From an uncultured eubacterium 1-6 (GTDB lineage Bacteria; Bacillota; Clostridia; Lachnospirales; Lachnospiraceae): DNA of 64,000 nt. The stretch spans positions 23,687 to 87,686 of the forward strand of contig CAIFEZ010000016.1 in the NCBI GenBank assembly GCA_903789595.1, in the 5' to 3' direction. Both the position numbers and the translations under genes were made by a program. Below the pieces are notes generated by a model. That model did not search any database. It was given only the letters and a program-made list of their open reading frames with translations, and was not told where the DNA came from. Each line of letters opens with the position of its first letter. Positions within the stretch are counted from its first letter, which is position 1. Shown in pieces: positions 46,994 to 55,175 of the stretch.

Positions 46994-47785
46994 ATGCGAA
47001 TGCAGGAAAATGGAAATAATATCACGAAAAATTCTTCAATACAAAAGAAGAAACAGAAGAACACTTCTGACAGGAAGGATAGTGCGTTTTCGGTTGAACA
47101 GTATAACATGGGAACGCACCGGATTGGCAGGATTTCGAGCATAATTACACTGGTTTTGCTTGTGGGCGCGCCGTTTTTGATCGGAATCTACCTTCATGCG
47201 ATGCCAGATCTTTCCGCCGCCGCAAAGGGCTTTCTTTCCGTGGGATTGATATGGACTGTCTCCAGTGTCGTTGAGTTTCTTGTATATACTCCTATGCTGG
47301 GTTCCGGTGGAGGGTATCTTGCGTTTATTACCGGAAATCTTATCAACATGAAAATTCCGTGTGCAATGAATGCACGTGACATTGCTGGAACAAAGGCAGG
47401 TACAACGGAGAATGAAATCATCTCCACACTGTCTATCGCAACATCCTCGTTAGTAACGATTGCTGTTCTTGCGCTCGGTGTTTTACTGCTGCAGCCTCTG
47501 CAGCCGGTTTTGCAGAGTCAGACACTTGCGCCTGCCTTCGAAAATGTTGTTCCGGCTTTGTTCGGCGCTATGGCCTGGCAGTATTATCGCAGAAATCTTC
47601 GGCTTGCAGTGATTCCTCTGGCAGTCATGACGGTTCTCTTTATTCTGGTCCCATCTCTGACTGCGCAGACCAGCATGATGATCCTTCCGTCCGGTGCGTT
47701 GTCCATTCTGCTGGCGTGGCTGGAGTATCGGAAGAAAAAAACTGAAATCCATAAGAGCACATCGGAAGGGAGGAATATGAAATGA
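46994..47785 (+). CDS. Integral membrane protein, partner of the DUF5058-like gene
   Basis: Multi-TM ORF in the same operon; GGGYLAFITGNLINMKIPCAMNARDIAGTKAGTTENEIISTLSIATSSLVTI. Confidence 0.75.
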   Translation: MRMQENGNNITKNSSIQKKKQKNTSDRKDSAFSVEQYNMGTHRIGRISSIITLVLLVGAPFLIGIYLHAMPDLSAAAKGFLSVGLIWTVSSVVEFLVYTPMLGSGGGYLAFITGNLINMKIPCAMNARDIAGTKAGTTENEIISTLSIATSSLVTIAVLALGVLLLQPLQPVLQSQTLAPAFENVVPALFGAMAWQYYRRNLRLAVIPLAVMTVLFILVPSLTAQTSMMILPSGALSILLAWLEYRKKKTEIHKSTSEGRNMK

Positions 47786-49224
47786 GGCTGTTATTCTCTG
47801 TGATTGCTGTTGTTCTACTTTTTCTGGCTGTTCTTCTGCTTGCCGCTCTGCTCCACACGCTTTTCATACCTGTAAAAACAGCGGATTATGTACCGCACAC
47901 TGATGAAAAACGTGCGATGGAGTATGCGCAAAAGCTCTCTCGGATGGTGGCTTATGACACGACTTCTTATCAGGGGATGCATGACCGTGAGAAGTTTCTG
48001 GGCTTTCACAAGCTGTTACAGGAACTGTTTCCTCTCGTGCATGAAAAGCTTGAAAAAACAGAAATTGATGGGAATCTCCTTTTCTACTGGCCAGGTAAAA
48101 AGCATGACAAGCCGATTGTCCTGATGAGTCATCAGGATGTCGTTCCAGCAGAAGGAGATTGGATTCATCCGCCCTTCTCGGGAGATATTGCGGATGGAAA
48201 GGTGTGGGGACGTGGTACTTCCGATACGAAATGCTCCGTGATGGGTTTCTTTCAGGCTTGTGAGGAACTCCTTGCCGAAGGATTTATCCCGGAACAGGAC
48301 ATCTGGCTTTCTTCCTCCTGCACGGAGGAATGGGCAGGCGATGGATGCCCGAAGCTGGTGGAGAAGCTGAAACGAAGAGGGGTACATCCTTATCTTGTCT
48401 GTGATGAGGGAGGCGGAATCATTACCGACCCGATTGGAGGAATAAAAGGAAATTTTGCCATGGTCGGCGTTTTTGAAAAAGGAAAGGCAGATGTGAAATT
48501 CACTGCAAAGGGAAATGGTGGGCACGCAAGTGCTCCGTCAAAAGGCTCTCCCATTGCCAGACTTGCTGCTTTCGAGAATGATGTGGAAACCCATAATCCA
48601 TTTCGGGTGAAAATGCTCCCGGAAGTTGCGGCGATGTTCCGGACACTGGGGCCCTACGCGGGCTTTGGCTTTCGCTATCTCTTCGAGAACCTCTGGCTTT
48701 TTAAGGGCTTGCTGACGCATGTTATGCCATCCATTTCCGCGCAGGGAGCGGCTATGCTGCGGACAACGATTGCCTTTACCATGCAGTCGGGATCGGATGC
48801 CGTTAATGTCATCCCACAAGAGGCTTCGGTTTCCGCCAACCTTCGCTTTATTCCCCACCAGGGGATGGAGGAAAGTCTCTCTCTTATTCAGAAGCGTGCG
48901 GAAAAACATGGCTTGTCTATGTCTGTCATGCACAAGAACGACTATACCCGTCCCATCGACATTCACGGAGAAGCGTTTCGAATGTTTCAGGATGTGATTG
49001 CGCAGACCTTTGACGGTATGGCCGGGATCCCCTATGTCATGACAGGCGCCACTGATGCCCGCTGCTATCAGGAGATCTGCGACAATGTCGTACGGTTCGC
49101 GCCGGTCGTTTATGGACCGGAACAGATGCGGGGAATGCATGGAATCAACGAAAATATCGAATACAACTGTCTGCCCGGATGTGTGGATTTTTATAAAAAT
49201 CTGATACGTGCGCAAAAGGCATAA
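47782..49224 (+). CDS. Membrane-anchored M20-family peptidase
   Basis: N-terminal TM helix; VLMSHQDVVPAEGDWIHPPFSGDIADGKVWGRGTSDTKCSV zinc peptidase motif; start overlaps the previous gene. Confidence 0.92.
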   Translation: MRLLFSVIAVVLLFLAVLLLAALLHTLFIPVKTADYVPHTDEKRAMEYAQKLSRMVAYDTTSYQGMHDREKFLGFHKLLQELFPLVHEKLEKTEIDGNLLFYWPGKKHDKPIVLMSHQDVVPAEGDWIHPPFSGDIADGKVWGRGTSDTKCSVMGFFQACEELLAEGFIPEQDIWLSSSCTEEWAGDGCPKLVEKLKRRGVHPYLVCDEGGGIITDPIGGIKGNFAMVGVFEKGKADVKFTAKGNGGHASAPSKGSPIARLAAFENDVETHNPFRVKMLPEVAAMFRTLGPYAGFGFRYLFENLWLFKGLLTHVMPSISAQGAAMLRTTIAFTMQSGSDAVNVIPQEASVSANLRFIPHQGMEESLSLIQKRAEKHGLSMSVMHKNDYTRPIDIHGEAFRMFQDVIAQTFDGMAGIPYVMTGATDARCYQEICDNVVRFAPVVYGPEQMRGMHGINENIEYNCLPGCVDFYKNLIRAQKA

Positions 49225-49318
49225 CGCAATCCTCCGGATCACCGGAAGAAATCATGTATATCGGCCAGGTGTTTTTTTACACAGAGAAGAAAAAAAGAAA
49301 CAAAATGACAACAAAGAA

Positions 49319-49361
49319 GCTCCCTCTGCCAGACAGTGTCTGACAGAGAGAGCTTTTAAAT
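49319..49361 (+). terminator. Rho-independent terminator after M20 peptidase operon
   Basis: AGCTCCCTCTGCCAGACAGTGTCTGACAGAGAGAGCTTTTAAA. Confidence 0.7.
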
Positions 49362-49468
49362 AAGAATTCATTTTTCGGAGCAGATTTCCGTGACATTTCA
49401 TATTGCCAGAAGTCTGCTGCGAACAATATTAATATGTAGTAAGCGATGTGCTATTATACAGTTCCGGA

Positions 49469-52195
49469 TTACCGGATCTGTCCCTTCAGCACGTTCTCGG
49501 CATCTGCGATGGCGTCGCTGATTCTGGATGCGTCCTTGCCGCCGGCCTGTGCCATGTTCGGACGGCCGCCGCCGCCGCCTCCGAGGATCTTCGCCGCGGA
49601 GCGGATGATGTTTCCGGCGTGTGCGCCCTTTGCTACAGCGGCATCGTCCGCCATGCACATCAGGTTGACTTTTCCGCCGTTGTCTGCGAGAAGAAGGATA
49701 ACGCTGCCTTCTCCGAGCTTTGTCTTCAGACTGTCGCCGAGGTTTCTCAGCTCGTCAGGATCCACATCCTTCAATGCAGATGCGATGAATTTCACGCCCT
49801 TGATGTCTTTTGCGTTTCCGGTCACATCGCCGAGTGCGTTCTGTGCTTCCTTTGCCTTCAGGGATTCATTCTCGCTGCGGGATGCCTTGAGCTCATCCTG
49901 AAGCCTGCGGATGTGATCTGCGAGGGTGTCCGGTGTTGCCTTGAGGAGGGAGGCGGCATCTTTTAACTGAGCCTCCAGCTTCTCGTAGTATCTTCTGACG
50001 TTGTCTCCGGTCAGCGCTTCGATCCTGCGGACACCTGCCGCTACACCGCTCTCGGAAAGAATCTTGAACTGTCCGATCTGCAGGGTATTGGTCACATGTG
50101 TGCCGCCGCAGAGCTCTGTCGAGAAGTCTCCCATGCGGACAACGCGTACCTCGTCGCCGTACTTCTCGCCAAAGAGCGCCATGGCGCCGCTCTTCTTTGC
50201 GTCCTCGAGACTCATGATTTCTGTCTGTACAGGGAGCGCCTCCTGGATCTTCTCATTGACGAGATCCTCGACCTTCTTCAGCTCTTCCGGCGTCATTGCC
50301 TGGAAATGGCTGAAGTCAAATCTGGTGCGGTCTGCGTCCTGGTAGGAGCCGGCCTGCTCTACATGCGTGCCGAGCACCTCGCGGAGCGCTTTCTGGAGAA
50401 GGTGGGTTGCGCTGTGGTTGCGGCAGGTGGCCATGCGCTCCTTCTCATCGACCTTCAGGGTAACAGTGTCGCCCTGCTTGAACATGCCCTTTACCACTTT
50501 TCCGATGTGCGCGATCTTGTTTCCTGCCACATGCTCGGTGGCGGTTACCTGGAATACGGCCGCACCTTTGCCGAGTGCTGCCCCTTCGGTGTCATCGCTG
50601 CCGAGGACGATCGTTCCGATATCGCCGACCTGTCCTCCCATGGTTCCATAGAACGGAGTCTCGGCGGTGATAATGGCGCCGGACTGTCCGTCTGCCAGGG
50701 CTTCCACAACGGAGTCGCTGTCCTCTTCCTCTCCCGCAAAGGCAGCCATTGCTACAATACGGCTGTCTGCCTGTGTCCGGCCGTAGCCGATGAATTCGGA
50801 GTTGACAGCCGGATCCATTTCTTCGTAGATCGTCGCGGCGGCGCCCATGTAGGTTGAGGATTTTCCGGATTTCTTGCGGTCCTCGCGTGCGGTCTCCTTC
50901 TGCTTCTTCATTGCGGCGTCAAAGCCCGCCTCGTCGACGGTATATCCTTTTTCTTCCAGGATCTCCTTGGTATTGTCAATGGGGAATCCGTAGGTGTCGT
51001 AAAGCTTGAAGGCATCCTCGCCGGAGAGCTCTTTTCTGCCGGAGGCCTCCAGTTCATCCTCCATGCTCTGCAGGATGTCCATGCCCTGCTCATAGGTTTT
51101 CTCAAATTTGTCCTCTTCGGCCTGGATGACGTTGAGGATGAAGTCTCTCTTCTCTTCCAGCTCCGGATAACCGTCCTTAGAGCCCTCGATTACATTCTCG
51201 GCGAGCTTTGTCAGGAAGGATCCCCTGATGCCGAGTTTTCTTCCGTGGCGGACGGCACGGCGGATGATGCGGCGCAGGACGTATCCGCGGCCGTTGTTGG
51301 ATGGCATGATGCCGTCGGAAATCATGAAGGTCATGGCTCTCGCGTGATCGGTGCAGATCCGGACAGATACGTCGGTATTATGGGTGCCCGGCTGCTCGTA
51401 GGCGATGCCGCCGGCAAGTGTGCATACGAGATCGCGCAGAGATTTTACAGTGTCGACATCGAACAGGGAGCCGACGCCCTGAACGGCAACCGCGAGACGC
51501 TCAAGTCCCATGCCGGTATCGATGTTCTTCTGAACAAGGTCGGTGTAATTGCCGTGTCCGTCGTTGTTGAACTGGGAGAATACGACGTTCCATACTTCCA
51601 TGTAGCGGTCGCCCTCGCCGCCCATGACATCCTCCGGGCCGTTTCCGAATTCGGGACCTCTGTCGTAGTAGATCTCCGTGCAGGGACCGCAGGGGCCGGA
51701 GCCGTGCTCCCAGAAGTTATCCTCTTTGCCGAATTTGTAGATGCGCTCGGCGGGGATGTGCATGTCGTTCAGCCAGATATTGTAGGACTCGTCGTCGTTG
51801 ACGTATACGGAGGGGTACAGTCTGTCCGCATCAAGACCGACAACCTCGGTCAGAAATTCCCACGCCCACGGGATGGCTTCCTTCTTGAAGTAGTCTCCGA
51901 AGGAGAAGTTTCCGAGCATCTCAAAGTAGGTGCCATGGCGTGCGGTTTTTCCGACGTTCTCCAGGTCACCGGTGCGGATGCATTTCTGGCAGGTGGTGAC
52001 TCTTCTCCTCGGCGGAATCTCCTGTCCGGTGAACCACGGCTTCATGGGAGCCATGCCGGAGTTGATGATCAGAAGGGAATTGTCATTGTGCGGAACAAGC
52101 GAAAAGCTGTTCAGTCTCAGACAACCCTTCGATTCAAAAAATGAAAGGAACATTTCACGGAGTTCGTTAACCCCGTATTTCTTCTTTGGTGCCAT
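49469..52195 (-). CDS. alaS: Alanyl-tRNA synthetase
   Basis: MAPKKKYGVNELREMFLSFFESKGCLRLNSFSLVPHNDNSLLIINSGMAPMKPWFTGQE; CRNHSATHLLQKALR; ELCGGTHV. Confidence 0.98.
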   Translation of the reverse strand: MAPKKKYGVNELREMFLSFFESKGCLRLNSFSLVPHNDNSLLIINSGMAPMKPWFTGQEIPPRRRVTTCQKCIRTGDLENVGKTARHGTYFEMLGNFSFGDYFKKEAIPWAWEFLTEVVGLDADRLYPSVYVNDDESYNIWLNDMHIPAERIYKFGKEDNFWEHGSGPCGPCTEIYYDRGPEFGNGPEDVMGGEGDRYMEVWNVVFSQFNNDGHGNYTDLVQKNIDTGMGLERLAVAVQGVGSLFDVDTVKSLRDLVCTLAGGIAYEQPGTHNTDVSVRICTDHARAMTFMISDGIMPSNNGRGYVLRRIIRRAVRHGRKLGIRGSFLTKLAENVIEGSKDGYPELEEKRDFILNVIQAEEDKFEKTYEQGMDILQSMEDELEASGRKELSGEDAFKLYDTYGFPIDNTKEILEEKGYTVDEAGFDAAMKKQKETAREDRKKSGKSSTYMGAAATIYEEMDPAVNSEFIGYGRTQADSRIVAMAAFAGEEEDSDSVVEALADGQSGAIITAETPFYGTMGGQVGDIGTIVLGSDDTEGAALGKGAAVFQVTATEHVAGNKIAHIGKVVKGMFKQGDTVTLKVDEKERMATCRNHSATHLLQKALREVLGTHVEQAGSYQDADRTRFDFSHFQAMTPEELKKVEDLVNEKIQEALPVQTEIMSLEDAKKSGAMALFGEKYGDEVRVVRMGDFSTELCGGTHVTNTLQIGQFKILSESGVAAGVRRIEALTGDNVRRYYEKLEAQLKDAASLLKATPDTLADHIRRLQDELKASRSENESLKAKEAQNALGDVTGNAKDIKGVKFIASALKDVDPDELRNLGDSLKTKLGEGSVILLLADNGGKVNLMCMADDAAVAKGAHAGNIIRSAAKILGGGGGGRPNMAQAGGKDASRISDAIADAENVLKGQIR

Positions 52196-52460
52196 AACTG
52201 ATTGATCCTCCTGCTTTCGTGAACTCTGCAGTTGTTCACGAAGTGTTTATAAAATGAAAACTCTGTACGAACCTGCCCGTCGGCAGCACGTACAGAGTTT
52301 ATCTTACCACTATATGGACTTCATCGCAAATGCCAATCTGTGCGAAAGCCATCTATGTCAATCAGGGGTCAAATGAAAAGCTAATTTCTACGTCAATCAT
52401 CAATCTGCGTGAAATTTGGCAACGGGACTGTAAAATCCCGGCTTGATAAAAGGGGCTGTA

Positions 52461-53693
52461 TTATTCGACAACAACCTTTTTGATGTTTTTCTTGCCTTTT
52501 TTGATCAGAAGGCCTTCCGCCGGAATCTCGGACTTCTTCACTTCGTATTTGAAGTCGTCGATCTTGCTCTCCCCGACAGTGATGCTGTGATCCTTGGTGA
52601 TGGCGCGGCGGGCATCGGAGCGGGAACCGCACTGTTCGGTTTTTACAAGGAGACTGATGATGTCGATGGCATCGTTTTCATTAAAATCATCCGGCGTGAG
52701 CACAACGGAGGGAACGGTGTCGAGGCTTCCGGCGCCCTTGAAGACCGCTTCTGCGCCGGCCTGTGCCTTCTTCGCCTCATCCTCTCCGTGAACCAGAGAG
52801 GTGAGTTCGTACGCCAGGATCGATTTTGCCTCGTTCAGCTTGCTGCCCTCCCATTTGTCCATTTCATCGATCTGCTCGAGCGGAAGGAAGGTCATCATGC
52901 GGAGGAATTTCAGCACATCGGAATCATCTACATTTCTCCAGTACTGGTAGAAGTCGTAGGGCTTGTATTTGTCAGGATCGAGCCATACGGCGCCGCCGGC
53001 AGTCTTGCCCATCTTGGTTCCGTCATGCTTCAGGAGTAGGGAAATGGTCATGGCATAGGCGTCCTTGTTCAGCTTCTTGCGGATCAGGTTGATGCCGCCG
53101 AGCATATTGGACCACTGGTCGTCGCCGCCGAACTGCATCTGGCAGCCGTAATCCTGGTAGAGCCTGTAGAAGTCGTAGCTCTGCATCAGCATGTAGGAGA
53201 ATTCCAGGAAGGAAAGTCCGGTCTGCATGCGGTTGACGTAGCAGCGAGCGCGGAGCATTTCGTTTACATTGAACTGGGATCCGATATCGCGCATGAATTC
53301 CAGAAAGTTCAGATCGCGGAGCCAGTCCGCGTTGTTGACGATCTGTGCTTTTCCATCGCCGAATTCGATGAAACGGGACATCTGCTTCTTGAAGCATTCC
53401 ACATTGTGGTCGATCATATCAACGGTCATCATCTTACGCATATCGCTCCGGCCGGAGGGGTCTCCAATCATGGCAGTGCCTCCGCCAACAAGGGCGATCG
53501 GCTTGTTGCCAGCCGCCTGAAGTCTCTTCATCAGCAGCAGAGCCATGAAATGTCCGACGTGCAGGGAATCCGCCGTCGGGTCAAAGCCGATATAGAAGGT
53601 GGCCTTTCCCTGATTGATGAGGTCTGCGATTTCTTTTTCATCTGTGAGCTGTGCAAGCAGTCCGCGTGCCTGCAGTTCTTCGTAAAGTGTCAT
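52461..53693 (-). CDS. tyrS: Tyrosyl-tRNA synthetase
   Basis: MTLYEELQARGLLAQLTDEKEI...FYIGFDPTADSLHVGHFMALLLMKRLQ; KMGKTAGGAVWL (KMSKS-equivalent). Confidence 0.98.
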   Translation of the reverse strand: MTLYEELQARGLLAQLTDEKEIADLINQGKATFYIGFDPTADSLHVGHFMALLLMKRLQAAGNKPIALVGGGTAMIGDPSGRSDMRKMMTVDMIDHNVECFKKQMSRFIEFGDGKAQIVNNADWLRDLNFLEFMRDIGSQFNVNEMLRARCYVNRMQTGLSFLEFSYMLMQSYDFYRLYQDYGCQMQFGGDDQWSNMLGGINLIRKKLNKDAYAMTISLLLKHDGTKMGKTAGGAVWLDPDKYKPYDFYQYWRNVDDSDVLKFLRMMTFLPLEQIDEMDKWEGSKLNEAKSILAYELTSLVHGEDEAKKAQAGAEAVFKGAGSLDTVPSVVLTPDDFNENDAIDIISLLVKTEQCGSRSDARRAITKDHSITVGESKIDDFKYEVKKSEIPAEGLLIKKGKKNIKKVVVE

Positions 53694-53894
53694 TAATGTA
53701 CTCCTTTCCCTTCTGTTTGTTGGTTCTGTTTTCCGGCGCTCGGATGCATTCTTCCTTTTCGATCTGTCTTTTACGGCATATGAACGAATGCTTTCTTGTA
53801 CGCCGGCCGTCTGCCCGGTTCTGCGGCTTGGACAGATGTCCTTTCGCTGCTGTGGCCGGCAGGTCTGTTCGCGGTCGGATGCTTTCCGCTTTTG

Positions 53895-54225
53895 CACGTA
53901 AAAAAGCTTTCGTCCCGAACATTGATGCATTCAGGACGAAAGCTGATAAATTCTTCCGTGGTACCACCTAATTTCACGGGTATCTCGCGATATCCGCCTT
54001 ATGGAGTATCTGTGCTTCTGTGAGCATGAAATACTCCGGCGCTTGTAACGTGCGCCGCTACGCTGCAGCCTACTTAATATCCTTCGGTGCAGAGCTCGGG
54101 GATGTATTCGTGAAAAAACTCTGCCTGCGCCTCTCACCGTCCGGCAGCTCTCTGAAGGCTTCTGCTCTTTCCTACTTGTTCCCGTCATTGCCTGTTCTTG
54201 TGAAATTGACTATGTTTAGGAGTAT
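53895..54225 (-). ncRNA. T-box leader (tyrosine) upstream of tyrS, with terminator/antiterminator
   Basis: Minus strand GTGAAATTAGGTGGTACCACGGAAGA is the T-box antiterminator signature; terminator AGCTTTCGTCCTGAATGCATCAATGTTCGGGACGAAAGCTTTTTT follows; candidate specifier TAC in CGAATACATCC (plus-strand GTA 54104-54106). Confidence 0.9.
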
Positions 54226-54311
54226 ATAGACTTCCCGGAATAAAGTCAAGGCCTTTCCGAAGGCCAGAGGGCCGGATTTCCGAAGGTCAGAGAGTCGGAA
54301 CGGAGATGAAA

Positions 54312-54789
54312 TTATTTTTCATGCACGAGCTTGCCGGTCATGTGGTCGATATGAACGGCAAGCATCTGAACATTTTTCAGACTCTTCTGAATTTCGATAT
54401 CCACTTCTTCCGCCGTCGGATAGTATTTCAATCCGATCGCTCTGAGCTTTTCCTGAACAATTTCACCGTCGGTGACAATGTCTGCCGTGCCGAACACGAC
54501 AACGCTCGTCACGTAATCCGCCCAGTCTCCGTCTCTTCGTGTACCGGAATCCCAGACGGTAAAACAGACTTTGCTGTTCTTCCGGATGGCATCTGCCTTG
54601 TGTCCTGTCTTTGCACCGTGGAAATACAGGGTGTTTGACTGTTCATCGTAATAGAAGTTTATGGGAATTACATAGGGATACCCGTCCTCACCGTGTACTG
54701 CAAGAGCGCCTCTTTTCTCCCTGGAGAGAATTCTGACACACTCTTCTTCTGATATCTGCTGCTTGCAGCGGCGCATTTCTCGAAACATT
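54312..54789 (-). CDS. Pyridoxamine 5'-phosphate oxidase-like flavin-binding protein (NimA-like)
   Basis: MFREMRRCKQQISEEECVRILSREKRGALAVHGEDGYPYVIPINFYYDEQSNTLYFHGAKTGHKADAIRKNSKVCFTVWD. Confidence 0.88.
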
Positions 54790-55175
54790 TTTTTCCTCCT
54801 ATCGGATTTCTGTATATTTGACTGATTCCTTCTGTTTATCTTCGGCGTGGCGATTTTGCCATACCTCCAGAGCACTTTATTATTCACTCATAGCATCTTC
54901 GGATGATGTGTTATAGACTTTTTCGTTTGCCCTCATCACCACTCTATTCTGGTTATCTTATGAATAGTTGTGTATATTGTTTGCAAAGATACATCAGATT
55001 GCCATGTAGAGATCAATATGGTATTCGATCTGTGTTGCAGAAATCGTTTCGTAAGCGTCTTTTTGCCTCGAGACATAATAATAGCACGTACTGCACATGC
55101 TGTATAGCGCTGTCAGATAGAAGTTGGGTTTTGCCAGGCGGGGCGCCGTCCTTGTTTTTTCGGATACCAGCATCA

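Noticed and set aside
49469-53693. Idea that the alaS/tyrS region is a mobile or duplicated synthetase set (for example antibiotic resistance copies)
   Set aside because: Both look like standard full-length housekeeping enzymes, tyrS with a normal T-box leader; no mobile signatures nearby.
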